NCBI GenBank assembly: GCA_017390225.1
Contig: JAFPCL010000057.1
Span: 1 to 20,858, forward strand
Direction of reading: 5' to 3'
Source: Clostridia bacterium
Lineage (GTDB): Bacteria; Bacillota; Clostridia; CAKSNL01; HGM11501
Length of the DNA: 20,858 bases
Numbering within the stretch: the stretch's first letter is position 1; the number at the start of each line of letters is the position of its first letter. Both the position numbers and the translations under genes were made by a program. Of this stretch, positions 1 through 7,903 are shown in pieces. The notes under the pieces were generated by a model. The model was not told where the DNA came from, did no database searches, and worked only from the letters and a program-made list of their open reading frames with translations.

Positions 1-844
1 AGTCAGTAAGAATCAGATAACTTTTGGCAATAAAATTGTGGAAATCCAAAACATCCAGAGGCTCGATAATATGAATTCGATCCATGCCGCCCAGTTCCTC
101 GGCGGCTGTTTGGCGAACGACGGGATTCATGTGGATGGGGTAGATGGCTTTGATATCCGGGTTTTCATCCAAAATGCGACGAATGGCACGGAACATATGA
201 TGCATGGGCTCGCCCAAATTTTCACGGCGGTGTGCCGTAATCAAAATCAAGCGGCTACCCTCTGCCCATGCAAGCTCGGGATGGGTGTAGTTCTCACGGA
301 CAGTGGTTTTCAAGGCATCAATGGCTGTATTTCCCGTAACGTAGATATCTTCGGGATTTTTTCCTTCTTTAATTAAATGTTCTTCGGCAAGGGGCGTGGG
401 TGCAAAATGATATTTGGCAACGATACCGACCGCCTGGCGGTTGAATTCTTCAGGGAAGGGAGAATATATATTATAGGTACGAAGACCTGCTTCCACGTGG
501 CCGACGGGAATTTGCAGATAAAAACAAGCCAATGCAGTAACGAAAGTGGTGGAGGTGTCGCCGTGGACAAGAACCACATCGGGACGGGTTTCTTCCAAAA
601 CACTGCGGATACCGGTCAGAATATTACAGGTGATGTCGAAAAGGGTCTGTCCGGCTTTCATGATAGATAAATCGTAATCGGGGGTAACGTCAAAAGTCGT
701 TAAAACCTGATCAAGCATTTGACGGTGCTGTCCTGTGACACAGACCAGACATTCCACATTTTCGCGAGATTTAAGCTCCCGAACCAGAGGGCACATTTTT
801 ATGGCCTCGGGACGAGTGCCGAAAACAAGCATGATTTTTTTCAT
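1..844 (-). CDS. wecB: UDP-N-acetylglucosamine 2-epimerase (3' end outside window)
   Basis: Interconverts UDP-GlcNAc and UDP-ManNAc in the cytoplasm, feeding surface glycopolymers (the Gram-positive version is often called MnaA). The frame is open from an ATG at 844 to the window edge, giving 281 residues of a family usually about 360-390 long, so the C-terminus is missing because of the window, not a mutation. Visible family motifs are GTRPEA (9-14), VHGDTSTTF (93-101), GHVEAGLRT (115-123), SPFPEEFNR (128-136) and TAHRREN (203-209). These carry the residues equivalent to the catalytic Asp, Glu, Glu and His of the E. coli enzyme (here about D96, E118, E132/E133, H205). The start is supported by an AGGAG about 7 bases upstream, which sits between it and the metA stop 14 bases away, so it is probably the fourth gene of the operon. 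Family assignment is firm; the polymer it serves is unknown. Confidence 0.95.
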   Translation of the reverse strand, partial: MKKIMLVFGTRPEAIKMCPLVRELKSRENVECLVCVTGQHRQMLDQVLTTFDVTPDYDLSIMKAGQTLFDITCNILTGIRSVLEETRPDVVLVHGDTSTTFVTALACFYLQIPVGHVEAGLRTYNIYSPFPEEFNRQAVGIVAKYHFAPTPLAEEHLIKEGKNPEDIYVTGNTAIDALKTTVRENYTHPELAWAEGSRLILITAHRRENLGEPMHHMFRAIRRILDENPDIKAIYPIHMNPVVRQTAAEELGGMDRIHIIEPLDVLDFHNFIAKSYLILTD

Positions 845-858
845 TTTGCTACTCCTTT

Positions 859-1791
859 TTATTTTTGCTTTTCCAGTTTCTCTAAATCAAAGGGGGTCAT
901 CTGATATACATAGTAATTCAGCCAGTTGGAAAATAAGAGGCTGGCATGGGAGCGCCAACGAAGCACCGGCTTTTTGTTCGGATCGTCATCCGGGTAATAA
1001 TTGCAGGGTACGGGAACATCGAGCCCTTTTTCCATGTCACGCCGATATTCTCTGTCCAGTGTATCGGCATCGTATTCGGCGTGGCCGGTGGCAAAAATGC
1101 GGCGACCGGACTTGTCGGCAATCAAAAACACACCGGCTTCCTTGGAGGAGGCTAAAATATCCAGCTCCGACACGGCGTCGATATCTTCTTTGCGGACTTC
1201 CGTGTAACGGGAGTGGGGTACATAGAAATCCCGATCAAAGCCACGCAGAATCTTGCGGAATTTTTTTGCCTTGGAGGATTGGTGCAAATATACCCCCGAC
1301 AGCTTTTGTGGCAAATCGTATTTTGGAATGCCGTAGTGATGGTAAAGTGCCGCCTGTGCACCCCAACAAATATGGAAACAGCTGTATACGTTTGTTGTTG
1401 TCCAATCCATGATGGTTTTCAGCTCGTCCCAGTAGTCCACGGACTCAAAATCCATGCGCTCTACGGGGGCACCGGTGATGATCATGCCGTCGTATCGACA
1501 GTCCTTCACTTGATCAAAGGTCTTGTAAAAGGCACTGAGGTGCTCTTGTGAAGTGTTTTTGCTGACGTGCGAAGCGGGCAGGAGAAACTCGACCTCAATC
1601 TGAAGCGGCGAATTGGATAAAAGACGAAGAAGCTGTGTTTCCGTTTCGATTTTTGTGGGCATCAGATTACAAATCAGTATTTTCAAAGGGCGAATATCCT
1701 GCTTTACGGCTCTCTTTTCTGTCATGACGAAAATATTTTCATCTTCTAAAGTGCGGATGGCGGGTAAACCGTCTTGAATTTTAATGGGCAT
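859..1791 (-). CDS. metA: Homoserine O-acetyltransferase (MetA family)
   Basis: Acylates homoserine at the start of methionine biosynthesis. The 310-residue length matches the MetA/HTS family. The nucleophile is C142 in FHICWGAQAA, and the catalytic His and Glu are in GHAEYD (H237, E239). Residue 111, in TGAPVERM, is Glu. In characterised MetA proteins Glu at this site goes with acetyl-CoA use, and Gly (as in E. coli) with succinyl-CoA use, so the product is predicted to be O-acetylhomoserine despite the family's common 'succinyltransferase' name. The start ATG has a GGAGAG just upstream and lies 20 bases after the prmC stop, so the gene probably shares the DUF1385 promoter. No SAM riboswitch or T-box is visible before it, so methionine control is not evident from the sequence here. 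Confidence 0.96.
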   Translation of the reverse strand: MPIKIQDGLPAIRTLEDENIFVMTEKRAVKQDIRPLKILICNLMPTKIETETQLLRLLSNSPLQIEVEFLLPASHVSKNTSQEHLSAFYKTFDQVKDCRYDGMIITGAPVERMDFESVDYWDELKTIMDWTTTNVYSCFHICWGAQAALYHHYGIPKYDLPQKLSGVYLHQSSKAKKFRKILRGFDRDFYVPHSRYTEVRKEDIDAVSELDILASSKEAGVFLIADKSGRRIFATGHAEYDADTLDREYRRDMEKGLDVPVPCNYYPDDDPNKKPVLRWRSHASLLFSNWLNYYVYQMTPFDLEKLEKQK

Positions 1792-1811
1792 AGTATACTC
1801 TCCAATTTCGT

Positions 1812-2636
1812 TTATTCTTTTTTTCCTAAAATGACACGCGGATTTTCCGCCAGGTCAAACAGGGTGGTGATTTGTGTGAAACCATGGGAAGCAAACAGCT
1901 CGGTGACTGCTTCTTCCTGAAGCCAGCCAATCTCCACGGCAAGGTAACCGTTTTTATTTAAAGAAGCAAATGCTTTCTTGGCAATGACACGGTAGAAATC
2001 CAACCCGTCATCACCGCCGAAAAGGGCAAGGTGCGGCTCAAAGTCTTTCACGTCCGTATCCAAGGCATCCATTTCTTCTTTGGTGATATACGGCGGATTG
2101 GATAAAATAAAATCATAGGTATCCGGCAGATCGTCTTTTAAAATGTTGCAGCTGAAAAAGTTGACATCTGCCCCGTTTCGCTCTGCATTTTTTCGTGCCA
2201 GCGAAAGTGCGCTGTCGCTGACGTCCAATGCAAAAACTTCTGCCTGCGGGCAATAATGCTTCACGGAAACGGCAAGACATCCCGAGCCTGTGCCGATATC
2301 CAAAACCTTGTGGTCTTTAATGTGAGAAATCGCCCATTCCGCCAAGGTTTCCGTGTCGGGACGGGGGATTAAAACCGCAGGAGATACCGAAAAGGGGAGC
2401 GACATGAACTCTTTCTCTCCGGTTAAATAGGCGATGGGCTCACCATTTTGCCGCCGCCGAATCAAGGAGATATACAAATCATAGGTTTCAAGCGGCTCAT
2501 CACGGCGAACAATCAGCTCCAACCGACTCATGGAGGAAACATAGTAAAGAAGAAGCTCTGCATCCAGTGCCGGAGAAGGAGAAGAATTCTCTAAAAGGCG
2601 AATCCCTTCAGTTAAAGCGTCGCGAATACTTACCAT
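1812..2636 (-). CDS. prmC: Peptide chain release factor N5-glutamine methyltransferase
   Basis: Methylates the Gln of the GGQ motif in release factors RF1 and RF2, using S-adenosylmethionine. The 274-residue protein has the usual layout: an N-terminal helical release-factor-binding domain (about 1-80), PRPDTE (91-96), the SAM-binding loop DIGTGSG (113-119), and the catalytic NPPY tetrad at 180-183, followed by the family's EPHLALFGGDDGL stretch (200-212). The start ATG overlaps the last 7 bases of the upstream DUF1385 gene (ATGGTAA), with a GGGAGGA Shine-Dalgarno inside that gene, so translation is probably coupled. In many Clostridia prmC is preceded by this DUF1385 gene and followed by prfA; here prfA is absent and metA takes its place. 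Confidence 0.97.
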   Translation of the reverse strand: MVSIRDALTEGIRLLENSSPSPALDAELLLYYVSSMSRLELIVRRDEPLETYDLYISLIRRRQNGEPIAYLTGEKEFMSLPFSVSPAVLIPRPDTETLAEWAISHIKDHKVLDIGTGSGCLAVSVKHYCPQAEVFALDVSDSALSLARKNAERNGADVNFFSCNILKDDLPDTYDFILSNPPYITKEEMDALDTDVKDFEPHLALFGGDDGLDFYRVIAKKAFASLNKNGYLAVEIGWLQEEAVTELFASHGFTQITTLFDLAENPRVILGKKE

Positions 2637-3634
2637 TTGCCATCCTCCCGCACTTCGGGAATCACGGCTTCCATGGATGCAATGGCAACCAAAAGCTCAT
2701 CATCGTCCGGCTCACGGGTGGTGATTTTTTGCAACCACAGACCGGGTTTGGATAAAAAGCGGACGAGCTTGCCGTCACTTCTGCCTGCCCATTTGATAAT
2801 TTCGTAGGAAACTCCGGCAACCACGGGGAGCAGGGCAAGCTTTAAAAGAAGGCGTTGCCACAAAAGAATCGTGGAGGGGACAAAGGCAAAGAGAATGATA
2901 CTGATAATCATGACGAAAACCAAAAAACTGGTGCCACAACGAGGATGCAGTCTTGTCTGCTTGCGGCAGTTTTCTACCGTGAGGGGGAGGCCTGCTTCGT
3001 AGCAGAAAATCGTTTTGTGCTCAGCACCGTGGTATTCAAATAAACGGCGCACATCCTTTTGCTTGGAAGCAAGACCGATATAGGCAAGGAAAATCGAAAT
3101 GCGAACAACACCTTCTACCAAACTGCGAGGAATCTGGTGCAAATGACGTGAACCATTTTCGGCAACGGCAACCAAAATGCCCGCACCGCCACCGGGAAGA
3201 AGTGTGCACAAAAATTCCACACCGTTGATAATCAGCATGGGTAAAAAGAAAAATAAACCAATGCTCATGGCAAGCGAAAGAATGACGGAAAACACGATGA
3301 TTACGGAGGTGAGTTTGTCCCCTAATTTTTCTTCCAGCCATTTTTCAAACTTCGACGGCTCGGCTTCTTCTTCCACATCGAAAAATTCAGCACTGTACAT
3401 TAAAGCGGATACACTGGTGACCATAGAACCGAAGAAATTGACCACACCGCGCAGAATCGGAATCTTTTTGATTGCTGAGGTCTTTTTTGAAACTTCCGTA
3501 ATTTTCTGTGTCAGCTCTCCATCGGGCTTGCGAACGGTAACGGCCATCTTTTTAGGACCGAGCATCATAACACCTTCAATGACGGCACTGCCGCCAATCG
3601 AGGTCTTAAAACTACAACTTTTTTCTTTGGACAT
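2630..3634 (-). CDS. DUF1385 (YqhQ-like) integral membrane protein
   Basis: A 334-residue membrane protein of the DUF1385/YqhQ family; its biochemical role is not known to me. Diagnostic motifs are AVIEGVMMLGP (17-27), YHGAEHKTIFCYE (201-213) and HPRCGTSFL (230-238). Hydrophobic segments lie at about 110-133, 136-158, 175-190, 236-256 and 262-280. I start it at the ATG at 3634, preceded by GGAAAGGA, although the frame stays open to 3823. The extra upstream residues would be a hydrophobic stretch in very AT-rich DNA that overlaps the predicted promoters, so they are unlikely to be translated. First gene of the minus-strand operon, overlapping prmC by 7 bases. Family call is firm; function is open. 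Confidence 0.92.
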   Translation of the reverse strand: MSKEKSCSFKTSIGGSAVIEGVMMLGPKKMAVTVRKPDGELTQKITEVSKKTSAIKKIPILRGVVNFFGSMVTSVSALMYSAEFFDVEEEAEPSKFEKWLEEKLGDKLTSVIIVFSVILSLAMSIGLFFFLPMLIINGVEFLCTLLPGGGAGILVAVAENGSRHLHQIPRSLVEGVVRISIFLAYIGLASKQKDVRRLFEYHGAEHKTIFCYEAGLPLTVENCRKQTRLHPRCGTSFLVFVMIISIILFAFVPSTILLWQRLLLKLALLPVVAGVSYEIIKWAGRSDGKLVRFLSKPGLWLQKITTREPDDDELLVAIASMEAVIPEVREDGKW

Positions 3635-3676
3635 ATCGATACAATCCTTTCCGGTTAAGGTAAAATTCAATTTTCT

Positions 3677-3724
3677 ATTATAGATATACATATTTATTAT
3701 AGCAAAAAGTTCTCTAAAATGCAA
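3677..3724 (-). promoter_or_regulatory. Two overlapping sigma-A promoters for the DUF1385-prmC-metA operon
   Basis: On the minus strand, TTGCAT (3724-3719), a 17-bp spacer and a perfect TATAAT (3701-3696) form one promoter. TTGCTA (3705-3700), a 17-bp spacer and a second perfect TATAAT (3682-3677) form another, shifted 19 bp downstream. Both would start transcription about 35-55 bases before the ATG at 3634, leaving a short leader with no room for a riboswitch. The -35 boxes match consensus only at TTG, but both -10 boxes and spacings are ideal. Which one is used cannot be told from sequence. Confidence 0.65.
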
Positions 3725-3820
3725 TAGATTAAGAAAAATATTTAAAAGAAAATAGAAAAATGGAATTTGACATAAAATACAACAAAACAAAACTTTGTGC
3801 AAAATTACAAAAAAATATGT

Positions 3821-3902
3821 CAAAAATGACTAAAATGGCTTTTTGGTTAAATTTCTATAAAAAGTTCTTGATTTTTTGTGCAAAATAGCGTAAAATAGCT
3901 TT
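3821..3902. promoter_or_regulatory. Pair of 22-bp imperfect direct repeats, candidate operator
   Basis: Copies at 3821-3842 and 3881-3902 agree at 17 of 22 positions and begin exactly 60 bp apart. Each contains two tandem AAAAT-containing half-sites about 10 bp apart (for example AAAATAGC at 3882 and 3892). The second copy overlays the -10 box of the plus-strand promoter, where a bound repressor would block transcription. The surrounding DNA is very AT-rich, so chance similarity is possible. No regulator gene is present in the window. Confidence 0.35.
3868..3896 (+). promoter_or_regulatory. Sigma-A promoter of the eight-gene transporter operon
   Basis: TTGATT (3868-3873), a 17-bp spacer and TAAAAT (3891-3896) match consensus at 4 of 6 and 5 of 6 positions. 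Transcription would begin near 3903 and give a leader of about 87 bases before the ATG at 3990. This is the only good promoter I see between 3635 and 16235 that could serve the whole operon. Confidence 0.6.
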
Positions 3903-3989
3903 GTGCCATTTTATGCATGCGAGAAAACTCCTGTTCGAGGAGTCTTATTTGCGTGCCTTGGTATTATAAAGAAGAAAGGTGAGATAGGG

Positions 3990-6890
3990 ATGAGAAAAGC
4001 AATGCAACGTTCTTTTGCCATGCTTTTGGCATTGACGGTTCTGATGACCTGCCTGAGTGGTATGTCCGTGTTTGCTGCCCGCGATATCAATTTCGAAGGT
4101 CTCGACTTCGACTATAACCGCGAGCACACGTACTACAACTACAAAGCGCAGTACAAAGACCTCAGTGCAAAACCCGGCGTGTATTTCGATGCCCCGGCGG
4201 CTGAATTTTCTGCGGCCGATGAGGCAAATGTCAGCATACAGGAGGACGGTTCCGTTCTGTTTGCTGAAAATGCCACATGGGTGGAATACACCGTAAACAT
4301 GGAAGAAGAAGGGCTTTACGGCATTGAAGTTGCCGTATGCGCCACGGAAGACACAACCAATGAAATGGAGTTCGGTTTTGAAATCAACGGAGAAACCCCG
4401 TTCAACGAAGCCGAAACGATTAAGGTTTACCGCGGTGTGAAGGATGAAGCCGAAGACCTGGAGGAAAACGGCGACTTTAAGCTCGACAGAGGTAACGATG
4501 TTCGTCCCACGCAGGTGGTCAGCTATGAGCCTCGTGTCATGAAGGCGGTGGATCCGCAAGGTCTGGAATTGGAGCCCTTCCAGTTCTATTTTGCCGCCGG
4601 CGAAAACACGTTGCGTCTTGTAACACATGGCGGTTCTTTCCGTCTTTTAAATGTCCGTGTTTGCAATGACGAACCCATTCGTCCGTATAAAGATGTAAAG
4701 GCAGAATATGATGCTCTGGGCTATAAAGAAGCCTCCGAGCCGATTAAATTCCAGGCAGAAAAGGCTTTTGAAAAGTCCAATTCCGTTCTGGCACCTACCT
4801 TTGCCCGCGGCAATCCCATGTTGGAGCCCACCAGCCCGTCCAAAACGAAGCTCAATATTATCGGTAGTGCCAACTGGAGCGAAGCCGGACAGTGGATTTC
4901 CTGGAAAGCAGATGTTGAAGAAGCCGGTCTTTATGCGCTTGGTTTCAAATATCAGCAAAATGCTTTGCAGGGTATGTTCTGCACACGCACAATTTATGTC
5001 GACGGTGTGATTCCCTTTGAAGAGTTCAAAGCTGTGGAATTCCCCTACACGGAAGAATACATAAATCTTGTGCCCTCCGACGCAGAAGGAAATCCTTGCC
5101 TTATATATTTATCGGAAGGAACACATGAAATCAAGCTGGAAGTTTCCTTGGGACGCACGGCAAGCATCTTGAATGAGCTGAACGAAGTCGTTTATGCCCT
5201 CAACGATATCTATAAGAAAATCGTTATGATTGCCAGCACATCCCCCGACCCCTATCAGGACTACAATTTTGAAAAGGTTATCCCCACACTGGAAGATACC
5301 TTGGAAGAATCCATTGATATCCTGAATGCACAGGCACAGGCGCTGCGCGAGATTACGGGTGCCGGTGGTAGCCAGTCTGCATCTTTGGAAAACTATGCAC
5401 AAAACTTCGGTCGTCTCTTGGAAGATCCGGAGCGCTTCAACACGGGCTTGTCCAGCTTTAAGGATGACGTCAGTGCCATGTCCCAGTGGATTATCGACAC
5501 CCAGAGCCAGCCGATTTCTCTCGACTGGATTACACTGCATCCGACAAGCTATGAGCTTCCGGAAACCAGAGCAAGCTTCTTTACAGACTTTGCATTCAAA
5601 TTCAAATCCTTCATCAGCTCCTTCACGGAAGATTACGATGTTATCGCCTCCGTTGAGGATGCGAATGTCAGAAGCGTTCGTGTCTGGGTCGGTACCGGTC
5701 GTGACCAGGCAAATATCATCAGTAATCTGATCAACGATGAATTTATTCCCGCCACCGGCATCAACATTCAGTTGGAGCTGGTGCAAGGTTCTCTGATTGA
5801 AGCAACACTGGCAGGCAAGGGTCCCGACGTTGCTTTGATGATTGCACAGGATCAGCCGATTAACTTCGCAATCCGTGGTGCTTTGGCTGATTTGTCGCAG
5901 TTCGAGGGCTTCGACGAAGTGACAAAGAGATACTCTCCCGAAACCATGAATCCCTACACCTTCCAAAAATATGATGAAGAGGGTTATCCCATTTACGATG
6001 AAAACGGCAAGCCCGTTGAAGCTGTATATGCGATTCCCGAAACAGAAACCTTTAATATGATGTTCTATCGTAAGGACGTCTTTGCAGAACTTGGCATCAA
6101 TGTTCCCGAAACATGGGATGAATTCTTTGCCATTCTGCCCGTTCTGAATCGTAACAATTTGGAAGCCGGTGTTGTTGACCAGGTTATGTATCAGCTGATG
6201 CTGTATCAGGCAGGCGGTCAGTACTATGCCGACGACAAGCGTTCCACCGAATTTGATACCGAGGTTTCTCTGGAAGCCTTCAAAAAGACGGTTGAATGTT
6301 TCACCAAATACTCTTTCCCGATCAGCTATAACTTCTACACCCGTTTCAGAAGCGGTGAAATGCCCATCTCCATTCAGCCCTACACGCAGTACAACATGAT
6401 TGCGGCGGCAGCTCCTGAAATTCAGGGCCTTTGGGATATGGCGCCGATTCCCGGCACTTTGCGTGAAGACGGCACCATCGACAGAACACAGCTCGGTACC
6501 GTTGCCGGTACGATTATGTTCGAAAATACCAAAGATAAAGAAGCTGCATGGGAATTCATCAAATGGTATACCAGTGCCGAAGTGCAGACCCGTTACGGTC
6601 TGGAACTGGAAGCTGTCCAAGGTGCGGCAGGTCGTTATGCACCGGCAAACCTTGCAGCCTTTGAAAATATGAACTGGTCTTATGAGCAACGTGCACAGCT
6701 GCAGGAACAATGGAAATTCGTCAGTGTTGTTCCAGAACTTCCCGGCAGTTACTATACCGCACGTGGTCTGACCAATGCTTTCCGTACCGCTATCTATGAA
6801 TTCAAAAATCCGTATGCAACGCTCACCACATGGGCAAAGAACATGGATGAAGAAATCGAAAGAAAGTACGAAGAGTTCGGCTTTCGCTAA
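3990..6890 (+). CDS. Extracellular solute-binding protein with two N-terminal carbohydrate-binding-like domains
   Basis: A 966-residue secreted protein, over twice the length of a typical carbohydrate ABC binding protein (about 420-550). A signal peptide covers about 1-30, ending SVFA-AR. Two beta-rich segments follow (about 55-225 and 250-390), each with a WxxW or WxEY plus 'GLY' pattern (WVEYTVNMEEEGLY at 97-110; WISWKADVEEAGLY at 302-315) typical of CBM6/CBM35-like sandwiches. A helical linker spans about 395-555, and the C-terminal part (about 561-966) is a family-1 type sugar-binding domain with GPDVALM (611-617) and the usual FYRKDVFAELGI and PETWDEF segments. I start at the ATG at 3990, behind AAAGGTGAG; an upstream GTG at 3903 sits on the expected transcription start. 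First gene of the operon, 45 bases before the first permease. No canonical lipobox is present. Ligand unknown; the sandwich-domain call is from pattern only. Confidence 0.88.
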   Translation: MRKAMQRSFAMLLALTVLMTCLSGMSVFAARDINFEGLDFDYNREHTYYNYKAQYKDLSAKPGVYFDAPAAEFSAADEANVSIQEDGSVLFAENATWVEYTVNMEEEGLYGIEVAVCATEDTTNEMEFGFEINGETPFNEAETIKVYRGVKDEAEDLEENGDFKLDRGNDVRPTQVVSYEPRVMKAVDPQGLELEPFQFYFAAGENTLRLVTHGGSFRLLNVRVCNDEPIRPYKDVKAEYDALGYKEASEPIKFQAEKAFEKSNSVLAPTFARGNPMLEPTSPSKTKLNIIGSANWSEAGQWISWKADVEEAGLYALGFKYQQNALQGMFCTRTIYVDGVIPFEEFKAVEFPYTEEYINLVPSDAEGNPCLIYLSEGTHEIKLEVSLGRTASILNELNEVVYALNDIYKKIVMIASTSPDPYQDYNFEKVIPTLEDTLEESIDILNAQAQALREITGAGGSQSASLENYAQNFGRLLEDPERFNTGLSSFKDDVSAMSQWIIDTQSQPISLDWITLHPTSYELPETRASFFTDFAFKFKSFISSFTEDYDVIASVEDANVRSVRVWVGTGRDQANIISNLINDEFIPATGINIQLELVQGSLIEATLAGKGPDVALMIAQDQPINFAIRGALADLSQFEGFDEVTKRYSPETMNPYTFQKYDEEGYPIYDENGKPVEAVYAIPETETFNMMFYRKDVFAELGINVPETWDEFFAILPVLNRNNLEAGVVDQVMYQLMLYQAGGQYYADDKRSTEFDTEVSLEAFKKTVECFTKYSFPISYNFYTRFRSGEMPISIQPYTQYNMIAAAAPEIQGLWDMAPIPGTLREDGTIDRTQLGTVAGTIMFENTKDKEAAWEFIKWYTSAEVQTRYGLELEAVQGAAGRYAPANLAAFENMNWSYEQRAQLQEQWKFVSVVPELPGSYYTARGLTNAFRTAIYEFKNPYATLTTWAKNMDEEIERKYEEFGFR

Positions 6891-6935
6891 TTAGATAGAT
6901 ATCAATTAACAAATTTGAAAAGGGAGGAAAGACTT

Positions 6936-7886
6936 TTGAATAATCAAAATACAAACAGTACAGTTGCTATTCCCGAAGCTTTGAATAAACCGCAAAAAGT
7001 TAATGTGTGGAAAGAAATGAAGAAAAACAAAATCAGTTATGCCATGGTGGCACCTTTCATGATTTTGTTCACCATTTTCACCATTGTGCCGGTTTTGGCT
7101 TCCTGCATACTCAGCTTTACATACTTTAATATGTTGGAATGGCCCGAATGGCGTGGCTGGTACAACTATCAGCGTCTGTTTTTGGATGACGAAATTTTCC
7201 TGATTGCCATTCGTGTAACACTTAAATTTGCCGTTATCACAGGTCCTCTGAGCTATTTGATCTGCTTCTTCTTTGCGTGGTTCATCAATGAGCTTCCGCC
7301 GAAGATCAGAGCTTTTATGACCATGGTGTTCTATGCACCTTCTCTGTGTGGCTCCGTATACACCATCTGGACATTCATCTTCAGCGGTGACTCCTACGGT
7401 GTTTTGAACTCTTATCTTCTGCAATGGGGTATTTTAGACGGTCCCATTCAGTGGCTGACAGATGAAAACTATAATGTTACCATTATTATTATCATCCAGC
7501 TGTGGCTCAGCTTGGGTACCAGCTTCCTGGCATTCATCGCAGGTTTCCAGACCCAAGACCGTTCACTGTTCGAGGCAGGTGCCATCGACGGTATCCGCAA
7601 TCGTTTCCAGGAACTGTTCTATATTACCGTTCCGTCCATGAAACCCCAGCTGATGTTCGGTGCTGTTATTCAGATTGCCGGTGCATTCGGCGTTGGTGCC
7701 GTACCTCGTGCACTGGGTGGTTTCCCCAGTACCAACTATTCATTGCAGACCATTGAAACGCATATTTTCGACTATGGTTCCGTGCGTTATGAAATGGGTT
7801 ATGCATCTGCTATTGCATTCCTGCTGGCTATCGTTATGATTCTCACCAGAAATCTCATATCGAAGCTTCTGCAGGAAAAAGACTGA
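6936..7886 (+). CDS. Carbohydrate ABC transporter permease, MalF/UgpA type (first pair)
   Basis: A 316-residue inner-membrane permease of the binding-protein-dependent family. It has six predicted helices, starting with YAMVAPFMILFTIFTIVPVL (35-54). The cytoplasmic EAA loop that docks the ATPase is at 213-236 (EAGAIDG followed by ITVPSMKP). I choose the TTG at 6936 because GGGAGGA lies 8 bases upstream; an in-frame TTG at 6915 would place that Shine-Dalgarno inside the gene. Follows the binding-protein gene and is 17 bases from the next permease, with which it should form a heterodimer. The substrate, by family, is most likely an oligosaccharide, but the sequence does not say which. Confidence 0.93.
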   Translation: MNNQNTNSTVAIPEALNKPQKVNVWKEMKKNKISYAMVAPFMILFTIFTIVPVLASCILSFTYFNMLEWPEWRGWYNYQRLFLDDEIFLIAIRVTLKFAVITGPLSYLICFFFAWFINELPPKIRAFMTMVFYAPSLCGSVYTIWTFIFSGDSYGVLNSYLLQWGILDGPIQWLTDENYNVTIIIIIQLWLSLGTSFLAFIAGFQTQDRSLFEAGAIDGIRNRFQELFYITVPSMKPQLMFGAVIQIAGAFGVGAVPRALGGFPSTNYSLQTIETHIFDYGSVRYEMGYASAIAFLLAIVMILTRNLISKLLQEKD

Positions 7887-7903
7887 GAAAGGGGGAGATA
7901 GAA

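Larger units (their letters stand above)
3635..3989. other. Divergent intergenic control region (355 bp)
   Basis: Strongly AT-rich stretch between the minus-strand DUF1385 operon and the plus-strand transporter operon. It holds the minus promoters (3677-3724), the plus promoter (3868-3896), the 22-bp direct repeats, three copies of TTTGTGC (3794, 3875, 3900), and a 6-bp hairpin in the transporter leader (ACTCCT/AGGAGT, 3927-3943). I see no convincing gene, tRNA or riboswitch in it. Confidence 0.7.

Noticed and set aside
735..1412. 225-codon plus-strand frame
   Set aside because: Antisense to the start of the epimerase gene and to metA, whose motifs are complete; low-complexity product with no recognisable domain.
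3635..3695. SAM riboswitch or T-box ahead of the operon containing metA
   Set aside because: The leader from the predicted starts is only about 35-55 bases, with no long stem or terminator.
3767..3772. Perfect TTGACA -35 box on the plus strand
   Set aside because: No acceptable -10 box at 16-18 bp downstream (the sequence there is AAACTT-like), so it is probably a chance match in AT-rich DNA.
3635..3823. N-terminal extension of the DUF1385 protein by 63 residues
   Set aside because: Overlaps both predicted promoters, is made of AT-rich codons (Phe, Leu, Ile, Asn), and lacks a Shine-Dalgarno. The ATG at 3634 has one and fits the family length.
3990..4085. Lipoprotein signal at LMTC
   Set aside because: Thr at -1 and Met at -2 do not fit the lipobox; a signal peptidase I site follows.
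5109..6710. Long open frame (533 codons) on the minus strand
   Set aside because: It lies wholly opposite the binding-protein gene, has no Shine-Dalgarno, and its product is rich in Cys, Phe and His with no domain pattern. It reflects codon bias of the real gene. The same holds for the minus-strand frames opposite 9866-10750, 10796-11689 and 12282-13349.
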